Shown here in pieces: positions 12,251 to 25,705 of a stretch of 64,000 bases of DNA (the first letter of the stretch is position 1; every line of letters begins with the position of its first letter). The translations under genes were made by a program, and so were the position numbers. This DNA is from Opisthocomus hoazin. Lineage: Eukaryota; Chordata; Aves; Opisthocomiformes; Opisthocomidae. The stretch spans positions 7,256,992 to 7,320,991 of the forward strand of contig NC_134441.1 of the NCBI RefSeq assembly GCF_030867145.1, in the 5' to 3' direction. Below the pieces are notes generated by a model. That model was not told the origin of the DNA, searched no databases, and worked only from the letters and a program-made list of their open reading frames with translations.

Positions 12251-12256
12251 AATAAA
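12251..12256 (+). terminator. AATAAA poly(A) signal
   Basis: Canonical hexamer on the plus strand, placed after the Kunitz-like exon. It supports a plus-strand transcript, present or past, ending near 12.27 kb. Confidence 0.45.
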
Positions 12257-12574
12257 AACCACGCCACGACCCGTGCTCGCCCATGCAGCTGGGCTGGGGG
12301 AGGGCGAGGGTCTGGGGGTGGGCACCCCGCAGCCCGGCCAGCTGCAGCTGCGCTGTCCCCGCAGGGAGCAGCTTCCCTGGCTGCGGGGAGCGGGGAGCGG
12401 GGGCCGGATCGTGGCGCGGGGGTGGCGGGGTGCTGCTGGCTCCCCACCCCGGGCCGGCCGCGGCGTCGGTGGGAGGCAGCTGCGCTGCTGGCGAGCTCTT
12501 GTCCCGGGGGGCTGCGGCTGCGCTGCTCCGTGCTCCCCCCTCTGCCCTGGATGCTCGGCCTGGGGCCAGCATCC

Positions 12575-13232
12575 CGGTCCTCATAGTGCTGGTATCCTGG
12601 TCCTAATAACACCAGCATCCCAGTCCTCATAATGCCAGCATCCCAGTCCTAAGAACACCAGCATCCTGGTCCTAATAGAGCCAGCATCCCGGTCCTCATA
12701 GTGCCGGCATCCCAGTCCTAAGAACACCAGCATCCTGGTCCTAATAACAGCAGCATCCTGGTCCTAATAGAGCCAGCATCCCAGTCCTCAAAGTGCTGGC
12801 ATCCCAGTCCTAAGAACATCAGCATCCTGGTCCTAAGAACACCAGCATCCTGGTCCTAATAGAGCCAGCATCCCGGTCCTCCTAGTGCCAGCATCCTGGA
12901 CCTCATAACGCCAACATCCTCATCCTAATAATGCCCGATCCCAATAATGCCAGCATCCCATTCCTAATAACACCAGCATCCCGGTCCTCATAGTGCCAGC
13001 ATCCTCGTGCTAATAATGCCCAATCCTAATAACGCCAGCACCCTGGTCCTAATAATGCCTGATCCTAATGACAGCAGCATCCCGGTCCTCATAGTGCCAG
13101 CATCCCGGACCTCATAATGCCAGCATCTTCATCCTAATAATGCCCAATTCCAATAACACCAGTATCCTGGTCCTAATAACGCCCGGTCCTAACAACCCCA
13201 GCATCCCAGTTCCAATAATCCCAGTCCTCAGG
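12575..13232. repeat. Minisatellite of about 24-bp units
   Basis: About 25-28 degenerate units of the form CCAGCATCCCGGTCCTAATA with AACA/ATAG/ATGC endings. It fills the space between the Kunitz-like fragment and the 3' end of the first SFTPC gene. Confidence 0.9.
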
Positions 13233-13311
13233 CAGCGGCTGGTGGCCGTGGCCGCCTTCGACACAGGCTGTCTCCAGGAACAGCTCCGAGACCTGGCTCT
13301 TCCCCTTCTCC

Positions 13312-13317
13312 TTTATT
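13312..13317 (-). terminator. Poly(A) signal of the left SFTPC gene
   Basis: AATAAA on the minus strand. A GTGAGT donor just after the stop codon (near 14014) and an acceptor near 13900 suggest an untranslated last exon. Human SFTPC also ends with a noncoding exon 6. Confidence 0.7.
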
Positions 13318-14023
13318 CAGTGCCGCAGGGCCGGAGAGGACAGGCACATTTTTCCGGGCAGCCTTGGCTCTGGCAGGAGGAGGGGGCAGCTCAGGGGGGT
13401 CCCGTGCCCCAGTGCTGAGCGAGGCTCAGGAGGTGCCTCCTGCCAGTCCCCAGGCTGTGGCTGCAGCAGAAATTCGCCTAAAATCTGCTCAGAGCCCCAA
13501 AAAGGAAGCCGGGAGCTGCCGGCAGCCGGGCAAGCAGGGAAGCGAAGAACTGGAACGGAGAATTTTGTTTCTCTAAATGTCATGTTTTTTTAAGCTCATT
13601 TTTGCACTCGGGTTTGGCGAAGCTGAGAAGACTTAAGTGACAAACCAGCTGTCCCCCGGCGCGGCGCTCGCCCAAGCAGACACCCACCCACCGCCTCCAG
13701 CCCCCCCAGCACCGCGCCAGCAGCCCCCCGCGCCCCTCCGATGCCGACCCCCCAACCCCGCAGCCCCCCGGCCTCGCGTGGGCTCCGGCACCTCCCGACA
13801 TCGGAGCGAGTGAGGAGCTGCTGGCGGGGGCGGCTGTGGAGGGGTCGGTGATGCTCCGGGAGGGACAGAGGGGCTGCGGCAACGCCGTGTCCGTCGGGGA
13901 TGCTGCAAGGCAAACCCGGCACCGTGAGGGTGCCGCTGGGTGGGTGGGGGTCCCCCAACCCTCCCCACCAGCCCCCTGCCCACCTCTGCGGGCAGCGGGC
14001 CCCTCGGCACTCACCCAGCAAGG

Positions 14024-15743
14024 CTAAGCCCAGTAGACGGGGACGATGCTGCAGAGGATGCTCGCCGTGGTGCCCAGGAGGGAGCGATCGGCCAGGGGCA
14101 TGGCCAGCCTCTCCTCAGCCTGGCGAGGGGACAGAAGGACAAACGGGGCAGCACTGGCAGGATGCTACACCCCGGTTCTTCATCGGGGGGGGGGGCTGCA
14201 TGAGGCACCATGCCCGGAGCATCGCCGGGTGCCCCCCACACCCCTCCATCCCCCACCGGTGCTGAGCGGGGCGGGTGGTCCTCACCTCCCGGCGCTGGAA
14301 GGTCTGGGCGATGGCATCCAGCCCCGGGATGTTGTCCTTGTCCATGGGGGTGATGTAGCAGGCGCGGTGGAGCTGGGATCTGTAGCTCACCAGCAGCTGC
14401 TTGCAGACAGACCCGTGTCAGCCCGGTCCCACCGCCCCTTCCCCGTCCCCCTGGGGCCGCACGGGGCTCCCCGCTTACGTTCTTGTAGTCGTAGATGACC
14501 ATGGCCGGGTTTCCATCCTCACCATCCAGGTAGAAAGTGGCTGCGTCCTCATCCCAAGCCAGTCCTCTCCGCAGCCCCATCCGCAGGACCTGGGGGACGT
14601 GGTGGGGGCTCACTGCCGGGGCTCATGGAATCATGGAATGGGTTGGGTTGGGTTGGGTTGGGTTGGGTTGGGGTTGGGTTGGAAGGGGCCTTATAGATCT
14701 TCTTGTTCCAACCCCTCTGCCATGGGCAGGGACCCTTTCCACCAGCCCAGGGTACTCTGAGCCCCGTCCAACCTGGCCTTGAGCACTGCCAGGGAGGGGG
14801 CATCCGCAGCTTCTCTGGGCAACCTGGGCCAGTGCCACCACCCTCAGAGGGATGAATTTTTCTGATATCTAATCTAAATCTCCCCTCTTTTTGTCTGAAG
14901 CCATCCCCCCTTGTCCCACCACTCCAGACCCTTCTTCTGGACCCTTCTACCCTCTCCATCTTTCTCAGAAGCCCCTCTGGGCACCGGTGGCTGCTCTAAG
15001 GTCTCCCTGGAGCCAGCTCTTCTCCAGGCTGAGCAGCCCCAGCTCTCCTGGCCCTTCCCCATGGGAGAGGGGCTCCGTCCCTCCCCACTCACGGCGTCGG
15101 CGTGCCGCTGGTCCTCGCGCAGCCACATCAGCAGGGCGCCGGCGATGATGACCACCAGCAGGACCACCACCACCACCACGATGAGGAGGCACTTGAGGTG
15201 GTGGCAGCTGAGCAGCTTGCGGGGCAGGTAGCAGAGCAGGCGGGGCACGAAGCAGAGGGACTTCTTGATGCAGCCGCAGCCGGGGCAGCCGGGGCACCGG
15301 GGGCATTTGCAGCAGCGCGGGATGCAGCATTTGGAGCAGCAGACGGCGCAGGGCCAGCAGCAGCAGCCCGGCTTGCAGCATCCCTTGCAGCAGCCGGTGC
15401 CGCAGCAGCCTTTCTCCGGGTCCTGCGGGCATGGGAAAGGCGGAGAGCTGGGGTGAGGGGGAAGGAGATGGCAGCTGGGGGATGCAGGTGGGACAAGGGT
15501 TGGCTTTCCGTGAGGAACATCTGCTGTCCCACAGCCCCCGAGCTCTGGGGAAGCAGCGTCCCACGGGCTCTGGCTCCGTCACACGTGCCTCGGTGCCTCG
15601 CCGGGATAAACCAAGCAAAGCCCCGTGCCGAGCATCTCCACGGGGCACAGGGACAGCCCCAGCGTGGCCGTGCCACCCGCCTGCGGGTCGCGGGGACTCA
15701 CCAGCGGCTCTTCAACCACCACCTGCTTCATGCCGCTCTCCAT
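14024..15743 (-). CDS. SFTPC: SFTPC paralog A, cysteine-rich surfactant protein C precursor
   Basis: Proprotein of the palmitoylated lung surfactant peptide SP-C, a type II membrane protein with a lumenal BRICHOS domain. Five coding exons: 15702-15743, 15093-15422, 14479-14589, 14286-14396 and 14024-14119; 229 aa. Exon 1 encodes MESGMKQVVVEEPL. Exon 2 encodes a unique 78-residue segment with 25 cysteines (CCKGCCKPGCCCWPC, KCPRCPGCPGCGC), then HLKCLLIVVVVVVLLVV and GALLMWL, close to mature human SP-C. Exons 3-5 form BRICHOS, with its conserved cysteine pair in RACYIT and ILCSIVPVYW. Human exon 2 has no comparable Cys-rich stretch; mature human SP-C has only two palmitoylated cysteines. A TATA box lies 48 bp upstream of the ATG. 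Intron 2 is mostly CR1. Identity as an SP-C family member is certain; which copy is the functional orthologue is not. Confidence 0.92.
14628..15078 (-). mobile_element. Older CR1 LINE fragment filling SFTPC-A intron 2
   Basis: Antisense CR1 of a subfamily different from the other copies. It has a diagnostic stretch, TGGAAGGGGCCTTATAGATC, preceded by a pentameric GGGTT repeat at about 14640-14680. It ends with CTCTTCTCCAGGCTGAGCAG. It occupies about 450 of the 503 bases of the intron and lies within 15 bp of the exon 2 donor. Confidence 0.85.
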
Positions 15744-15790
15744 GGCTGCCTCCTCCTCCTCCTCCCCGTGCAGCAGCCGGCGCAGAGGGC

Positions 15791-15796
15791 TTTATA
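15791..15796 (-). promoter_or_regulatory. TATA box of SFTPC paralog A
   Basis: TATAAA on the minus strand, 48 bp upstream of the ATG. The second SFTPC copy has the same element at the same distance, so the core promoter was duplicated with the gene. Confidence 0.8.
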
Positions 15797-17487
15797 CGGG
15801 GGCTCTGGGGTGGGGCACGGGGCAGCCCCCGTGACCGGGCTTGCGGCCCTGGAGTGCAATCGGGCTCCGGCATGCGATCCACTTCACCTCTGTTTGCTGA
15901 CCGCCTCTCCCGGGGCTGGGTTCCTCTGGGAACCCGGGGGACAAGTGGCTCTGAGGGCACTCGACCCCGAGCACGGGGGTCCGGGAGCGAGGTGTCGGGG
16001 CCAAAGCAAACCCTCCTGAGCAGGTTGGAGCTGCCCTCCGGGGTGGAGCATCCGGCGATGGCCATGGCCAAGGCGAGACCTGGCCCGGTGCCCGCGCCCC
16101 TTCACCAGCTCGGCTGCCCGGAGCTGCTCGAGGTGGGCAAAGCACCACGACATCAAAGCTTTCCCACAAACCGCAAGGCCCCGGGGTGGGATGGGGTCAC
16201 CGTGGGGTGGGGACGTGGCCCTGGAGCGTGGCCAGGCTGGGTGCTCCACAGCCTTGGTCCCGAGGATGCTCGGGTGCCGCGGGGGCTCACGATGCCGACG
16301 CTGGAGATTTCGGGGCTGCCCACAGCAGGGATTTGCTCAGGGTGAGGGGGGGTCCCGGCTCCAGTGTGTCACCCTGGTGGTGCAATCAGTAGGGCAGGGT
16401 GACACTGCTCTGCCTGGCATGACCCTCTCCTGGGACCTCTCCGGCCACCCCTGGGCCCCCTCCTCGACCCCATGGGAGCCCAGATGCTTCAGCTGGGTGT
16501 GGGGGTGAGGGTGTGCACCCCGCGTTGCACGCTGGCTCCTGTCCCGGGGCGTTGAGGAGCACGGGAGACCCTCGAGTGGCTCCTGGCTGTTTGCTCTCCA
16601 GCGCAGTGCGCAGGAGGGGCTGTGGGAGCCCTCGCTGAGCACCCTGCTCAGCCCCGCTCTTACCCGGGGTGACACAGGGGCAGGGCCAGACCCGGTTTTC
16701 AGGGAGCAGAGCTGCTGGCCCCGTGTCGACCCGTGGCAGCGTGCGGTTCCCCTCCTGCTCCCACCACAGTGTGAGCCCCCCGGGGGTGAGAGCCTCCTCG
16801 CTGCCCACGCCGGTGGCTGCAGGGACAGCCCTGACTTAGTGAAACCACACCACCCGCAACCTTGTCCTGGGTGGGCTGGCTCGGGTCCCCCAGGGTCTCT
16901 TTTCTCCCACCCAGCCCCGCTGATCCCCCACTCTCAGTGCTCGGAGGTGCACCCCAAGGGTGCTCCCGGCTGCTCTGGGGCAGAGGAGCAGGAGATGGTG
17001 GGGATGAGGGACCTATGGGGGTGGAGGGGGGCTGGGAGCAAGTGGATTGTGGTGTCCATGGATGCCCTGCTCAGCCCAGGGCTTGGTGGTCCCCAGGGAT
17101 GTGAGACACAGTCCCTCCGTCCCCGTCCGCGCATGGAGGGGATGAGGATGGGGACATGGAGGGGACGAGGATGGGGACCTTTCCAGGAGGGGTGGCCCAG
17201 ACCCCTCTGGGGTGCCAGGCTGGCCGGGTGCGCTGCCTGCTCCCCGGGGGCTGGAGGTGCCGAGGCTGCGCCCGCCATCTCGTCACCCCTCGGTGCAAAC
17301 CGGGAGGAGGCGGGGAGGGGGGACACCTCGGCCATGCAGCCTGGCAGCGTGGTGGGCGTCAAGGGGGGGGGGAGTGGGTCCCTCAACCGGGGCTGGACAC
17401 AGAATACAGACACGAGGGGTGCATCCCCCCACGCAGGACTCCGCAGGGGACATCTCCAGGGCAGCCCGCTTGGCCAGCGTGGGGGGA
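15797..17487. other. Intergenic DNA between the two SFTPC genes
   Basis: Upstream region of SFTPC-A and downstream region of SFTPC-B. It is GC-rich, with short GGGGATGAGGATGGGGAC repeats near 17130-17180. No exon was found. Proximal enhancers of SFTPC-A would be expected in the first few hundred bases. Confidence 0.55.
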
Positions 17488-17973
17488 ATCCCAGAATCCC
17501 AGCATGGTCGGGGTTGGCAGGGACCTCTGTGGGTCCCCCAGCCCAACCCCCTGCCCAAGCAGGGTCACCCAGAGCAGGCTGCACAGCACCGCGGCCAGGC
17601 GGGGCTGGAATATCTCCAGAGAAGGAGACTCCACAGCCTCCCTGGGCAGCCTGGGCCAGGGCTCCGTCACCCTCTGAGGGAAGAAGTTCTTCCTTGGGTT
17701 CAGCTGGAGCTTCCTCTGCTCCAGTTTGTGCCCGTTGCCCCTTGTCCTGTCGCTGGGCACCACTGGAAAGAGTCTGGCCCCGTCCTCCTGACCCCCACCC
17801 TGCAGATATTTATGGGCATTTCTAAGGTCCCCTCTCAGCCTTCTCTTCTCCAGGCTGAACAAGCCCAGCTCCCTCAGCCTCTCCTCGTAGGAGAGATGCT
17901 CCAGTCCCCTCCTCATCCTCGCAGCCCTCCGCTGGACTCTCTCCAGCAGCTCCTCATCCCTCTTGAAGTGGGG
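17488..17973 (-). mobile_element. CR1 LINE, 3' fragment
   Basis: Antisense CR1 of about 485 bp, from AATCCCAGAATCCCAGCATG through CAGATATTTATGGGCATTTC to TCCTCATCCCTCTTGAAGTG. It ends less than 100 bp before the poly(A) signal of SFTPC-B, so it lies just downstream of that gene. Confidence 0.95.
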
Positions 17974-18054
17974 GAAGGACGAGAGCTGTGCCGCGAGGCC
18001 GGGGCAGGGGCTCTGCTTCTCAGAGAGGAGCGCGAATCCCAAAGCAAACCCCAC

Positions 18055-18060
18055 TTTATT
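18055..18060 (-). terminator. Poly(A) signal of the right SFTPC gene
   Basis: AATAAA on the minus strand, 168 bp after the stop codon of SFTPC-B. No intron is needed in the 3' UTR, unlike the arrangement suggested for the other copy. Confidence 0.75.
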
Positions 18061-18227
18061 ACGAGTGCCGCGGGAAAGCCGCGGTGCCGAGCGGCCGCGG
18101 ACGGAGCATCCCGACATCGGGGCAGCTGCAGGTGGGATGGAGCCCGGAAGGCAACGCGGGGTGCAGGGGGATGGCGGCACCCCCACATCGCTGCCCCGTG
18201 CCCCCCAGGAGCCCACCCCAGCCGGCG

Positions 18228-19154
18228 CTACGCCCAGTAGACGGGGACGGTGCTGCAGAGGATGTTCACGGTGGTGCCCAGGATGGAGCGGTCGGCCAAG
18301 GGCGCGGTGGTGTCCCCGCTCTCCTTCGCCTCATCCTGCAGGAGAGAGGATGGGGGGGGCTGCCGTGCTCAGCCCCCCTCCAGCAGACCCCCACCGCAAG
18401 CCCGGCAGCCCCCCTGCTCACCTCCCGGCGCCGGAAGGTCGCGGTGACGGCGTCCAGCCCCGGGATGTTGTCCTTGTCCATGCGGGTGATGTAGCAGGCG
18501 CGGTGACGCCAGGACCTGTAGCCCACCAGCAGCTGCTTGTGGACAGACCCTGGTCAGCTCGTCCCCGTCCCCGTCCCTGTCCCCGTCCCCCGGGCTCCCC
18601 ACGCACCTTGCCGTAGTCGTAGACCACCATGGCGGAGGCGTTGAGCCCGTCCCGCACGGCGAACGTCCCGGTCCGTTCCTTCTTGCTCATGGAGAGGTGC
18701 TGGGGGGTCCCTTCACCATCCAGGCCGTGGATGGTCATCCGTAAGACCTGCCAGGTGGAGAGGGGGTCAGGGAGCTTGGTGGGGTCTAAACCCCGTCCCC
18801 GCGAAGCGCCGGTGGCCGGTGCCATCCCCGTGCCCGTCGCCGGAGCTGGTGGCAGCGCGGCTCCCTCCCCTCACCGTCTCGGCGTGCGTCTCGGTGATGC
18901 GCAGCCCCAGGAGGAGGAAGGCGACGATGACCACCACGAGGACCACCACCACCACCACCACCACGAGGAGGCACTTGAGCTGGTGGGGGACGCAGGGCAG
19001 GCGGGGGGAGGCCGTGTAGCGCTGGGGATAGAGGGGAGCACCCGGCTGAGCTGCCGGCGCTCAGCCCCACGCCGGCTCGCCGGGCTGGGTGACGACGGGT
19101 GCTCCTTACCGGAGGTGCCTCCTCCATCAGCGCCTCTTTGGAGCTGTCGTCCAT
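18228..19154 (-). CDS. SFTPC: SFTPC paralog B, surfactant protein C precursor
   Basis: Second SP-C proprotein gene, tandem to paralog A. Five coding exons: 19110-19154, 18875-19021, 18607-18747, 18422-18532 and 18228-18335; 183 aa. Exon 1, MDDSSKEALMEEAPP, closely follows human MDVGSKEVLMESPP. Exon 2 is short and canonical: LPCVPHQLKCLL, then eight valines, VVVIVAFLLLGL and a lumenal turn. Two cysteines precede the membrane helix, as expected for palmitoylation. BRICHOS follows: SMSKKERTGTFAV, MVVYDYGK, HRACYITRMDKDNIPGLD, ending ILCSTVPVYWA. Exons 3-5 resemble paralog A strongly, so the pair arose by duplication. The ORF is intact. A TATA box lies 47 bp upstream. It is divergent from LGI3, with about 0.85 kb between their starts. 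Confidence 0.92.
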
Positions 19155-19200
19155 CTCGCCCTCCCTCGCCGTGTCCCTTTGCCAGCCGGAGCCGGGGGAA

Positions 19201-19206
19201 TTTATA
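19201..19206 (-). promoter_or_regulatory. TATA box of SFTPC paralog B
   Basis: TATAAA on the minus strand, 47 bp upstream of the ATG, matching the spacing in paralog A. Confidence 0.8.
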
Positions 19207-20010
19207 GGGGCTCCGGGTGGGTGCAAGGAGGCTGGGGCCACCCCGGCTGCCAAGGTCCCACTTGGGCTCTGTTTGCTGAGCCTGGAGAGGGGCAGGGTGA
19301 AACCCCCGAGGGCCCTTTCCCGGCATTTGGGCGGCAGCAAGGGGGGGGGCCAAGGCAAAGAGCGGGCAGGCAGAGCGTGCCCGCCCTCCGCACCCAACCC
19401 TGGGCTCCGGCCAGGGACCCAGCACCCTCCGCACGCGTCCCTGGGGATGCTGCACCCCTGCTCCCCGCTGCACCCCTGCTCCCCGCAGCCCCGTGTGCGG
19501 GGCAGCCGCGGCCCCCCCGGCGCGGGGAAGAGCTGGCTGGGCTCATTGTTGGCCGGGAGCGCGGTGCCTGGGACGGGACGGACGGGCAGGGAGCTGGCAG
19601 CAGCAGCGCTGCGGCACAGGCGCCCGGGCGAAGCGAAGGGGTGGGCGAGCCCCTGCCAGCCCCGGAGGGTACCCCCCTGTCCCCCATCCCTGTGCTCCCC
19701 GAGACCCCCCCGTCTCCCGGTGGCCTTCCTCCCGGCGTGCATCCCGCCTTGGCACGGGTGAGGACACGCGTCCAGGCGGATGCTCGCGCTGTCGCTCAGC
19801 CGCATCGCTCCCTCCCTCCTTCCCGCAGCACCGGAGCATGGTGAGCCGCAGAGCAGCGGGTCGGACGCCGGCAGCCTCCGCCGCCACCATCGCTTCCCCA
19901 CCGCGCTGAGATCTCCGGGGAAGGAGGAGAGGAGAAGGCTTCGCCGCCTCGCCCGGGCACCGCAGGAGAGGGACCAGCTCCAGGGGACACGGCAGGGCTA
20001 GGCCAGGGTG
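19207..20010. other. Intergenic region between divergent SFTPC-B and LGI3
   Basis: Shared upstream DNA of SFTPC-B (minus) and LGI3 (plus). No coding exon was seen. The part next to LGI3 is GC-rich without an obvious TATA box and probably contains the LGI3 5' UTR. A short perfect duplication, GCTGCACCCCTGCTCCCC, occurs at about 19449-19485. Confidence 0.55.
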
Positions 20011-23326
<3,316 letters not shown>

Positions 23327-23799
23327 CAGGGTGGCAGAGCCCGAGCCGCCCGCACGGCCCCAAGACAGCTCTCGCCTCCTCCGAGGGCTGCCCACTCCCG
23401 CCCGAGGACACGCATGCGCCCGCCAGCCCTTCCTCCTGCCCACCCTGTTCCCGGCCCCCCCCGTGTCCACCCACCCCTCGAATCGTCCCCCCGGGGCAGC
23501 ACCCTCTGCCAGGGGAAGCCACAAGCCTCAGTTTCTCCCCCGGCTCTCCCGGTTCCCTCACATCCAGCACCCACCCAGCCCATCCGGCAGCCCAAGGGAT
23601 GCGGGCAGGATGGGGGGACCTCGCCCTTGGGTGCCTGCTCTGCGGTGTTGGGATGGGGGGCATGGGTGCCTCTGCCCGCTCGGGCACTGGGCAGGAGCTG
23701 GAGGCTGGCGGCACGGAGGTCTGGGGGCACGGCAGCGGGGCGGCAGGCAGGGATGGGCACAGGCAGGGGCAGGGCTGGGTGGGCTGCTCCCAGGACACT

Positions 23800-24345
23800 G
23801 GGGTGCTCCCAGGACACTGGGGTGCTCCCAGGCCGATGGGATGCTCCAGAGGGGATGGGATGCTCGAAGCCAGTGGGATGCTCTGGTGTGGATGCGGATG
23901 GGATGCCCCAAGGAGGATGGGATGCTCCAGGCCAGCGGAATGCTCCAGTGTGGAAGCGGATGGGATGTCCCAAGGAGGATGGGATGCTCCAGGCCAGTGG
24001 GATGCTCCAAGGAGGATGGGATGCTCCAATGTGGATGGGATATCCCAAGGAGGATGGGATGTTCCAGGCCAGCGGAATGCTCCAGTGTGGAAGCGGATGG
24101 GATGTCCCAAGGAAGATGGGATGCTCCAGGCCAGCGTGATGCTCCAAGGAGGATGAGATGTCCCAAGGAGGACGCGATGCTCCAGGCTGGCAGGATGCTC
24201 CAAGGAGGATGGGATGCTCCAAGGAGGATGAGATGTCCCAAGGAGGATGGGATGCTCCAGGCTGGTGGGATGCTCCAAGGAGGATGGGATGCTCCAAGGA
24301 GGATGAGATGTCCCAAGGAGGATGGGATGCTCCAGGCTGGCGGGA
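23800..24345. repeat. Minisatellite in the LGI3 3' UTR
   Basis: About 25-28 units of roughly 19-20 bp, mostly AGGATGGGATGCTCCAAGG with CCAGGCCAGCGGAATGCTC variants. It lies between the LGI3 stop codon and its poly(A) signal, so it should be transcribed as part of the 3' UTR unless removed by splicing. Confidence 0.9.
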
Positions 24346-24514
24346 TGCTCCGAGGCGGTGTGGCCACCGCAGAAGCAGATCTGGGCTGCTCCTGTCCCGC
24401 TCCGTGCCTGGCCAGCCGCTCCCTCTGCCCGTGGCCCCCGCAGCCCCGCTGCCGGGCAGCACCCAGCGTGCCAGCCGTACCCGAGGTGCACGCGCCCGCC
24501 GACGCGCTCCCCAC

Positions 24515-24520
24515 AATAAA
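24515..24520 (+). terminator. LGI3 poly(A) signal
   Basis: AATAAA about 1.19 kb after the LGI3 stop codon. A second AATAAA at 24796-24801 could serve a longer 3' UTR. Confidence 0.65.
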
Positions 24521-24801
24521 CACACTGTGACCCCCAGCCCTGCCTGCGTCTGCCCGCAGCCGCCCCGCGCCCAGCCGTGCCCGCCGCTCCGCAGCAAACC
24601 CCGCCGAGCCCAGGAGGGGGGATCCCCTGGTTTTGGGGGAGGGGGAAGCAGGAGGTGATTCCCCAGTCCCAGCTGGAGCAACGGCACCCCGAGCTGCGCC
24701 AGCACCCGGCAGCCGCCCGGCTGGTTTTCCCGGGGAGCCTTTCCCTGTCCCCCAGGTATATGAATATGCATGTGAAAACCCACCAATTAAGCACAAATAA
24801 A

Positions 24802-25705
24802 GAAAGGTAACGGGCACCTCTGGGGCACAGCCGGTTTCAGGGAGCCCGAACCTGCTCCCTCGCAGCCCCCGCAGCACCCTGCCCTGGGTGCGAGGGAGCG
24901 CCCAGCCCTGGAGCCCAGCCCAAACCGGTGCCGCAGCCTGGCATTGCCACGCTTCCGCGCCTCAGTTTCCCTACCAGGAAAGGGCAGATTTTAAAGCCAG
25001 GCGGGAAGCACGGGGAGAAGCCGCAGCGGGGTGCTGGCACCCCGACAGTGGCTGTGACTGGGATGGGGGGGGCTGGGGTGCCCTGGGCCGCTGCTGGGGA
25101 CGCACGGCCGAGGGGAAGGCGACGTCAGGCGCACAGTGAGGACTCTGAACCCCGCTCCCGTTCCGGGTAGAGGAAGCAGCTTCTCTTTTTCTGCGGAGCA
25201 TCTCGCAGGGATCCACGCCTGCCGCAGAGCCCTGGCCCTGGTTCAGCAACACGCCTGAGCGGGTGCTTGAGGTTAAGCACACATCGACACCCAGGTGAGG
25301 CGTGCCGGGGAGTGGATTTTGCAGCGGCTGAGGCTAAACCCTGCTGAATCAACACCTCGGGGGGGGTGCCAGCACGTCTGACTGCCTTGGCATGACCCAG
25401 CAGCGCTCCCGCCTCCGCCCAAACCCCCAGCTCCCGCGGCCCTTCCCTCCCTGCCCTCTCGCACCCCCCATGGCAGTGGGGTGCTCAGCACGCCCCACGC
25501 TGCGCGTACACCGCACCTGAGCAGAGCAAAAAACACCCCCTCTAAACCCAAAACGAAGTCCCCAACGTCACGCGAAGAGTCTTTCCCTCCCTTCCCTGCC
25601 TGCTTCCTGATTAAAAAAAGAAAAAAAAATATATATATCAATTGAACTGTTTTGGTGGGCAGGGGTATGAAGCGCCAGGACCCATAGCTGCTCTTGTGGG
25701 GCGCG
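24802..25705. other. Intergenic LGI3-REEP4, no gene seen
   Basis: Unique DNA with an A/T-rich patch (ATATATATCAATTGAACTG) near 25630-25650. No supported exon. The right end grades into the REEP4 promoter. Confidence 0.6.

Larger units (their letters stand above)
10741..12256 (+). pseudogene. Possible decayed gene with a Kunitz-like exon
   Basis: I do not recognise this gene. Between 11706 and 11790 one frame reads YGGCGGNTNRFGCERDY followed by a GTAGGC donor. YGGCGGNxNRF is the core signature of Kunitz/BPTI inhibitor domains, but cysteines expected on either side are missing. Upstream pieces look codon-like: MLVALDVTDCRQ at 10781-10816 and RDGDPRFQERLREPWVDGK, ending at a GTGACC donor near 10969. 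They lie in different frames and are separated by a CR1 insertion. A canonical AATAAA ends the region. Either a multi-exon secreted-inhibitor gene remains that I cannot assemble, or this is a relic. No mammalian counterpart is known to me between BMP1 and SFTPC. Confidence 0.35.

Noticed and set aside
14640-14680. GGGTT repeats resembling telomeric DNA
   Set aside because: The unit is GGGTT rather than TTAGGG and it forms part of the end of an older CR1 copy.
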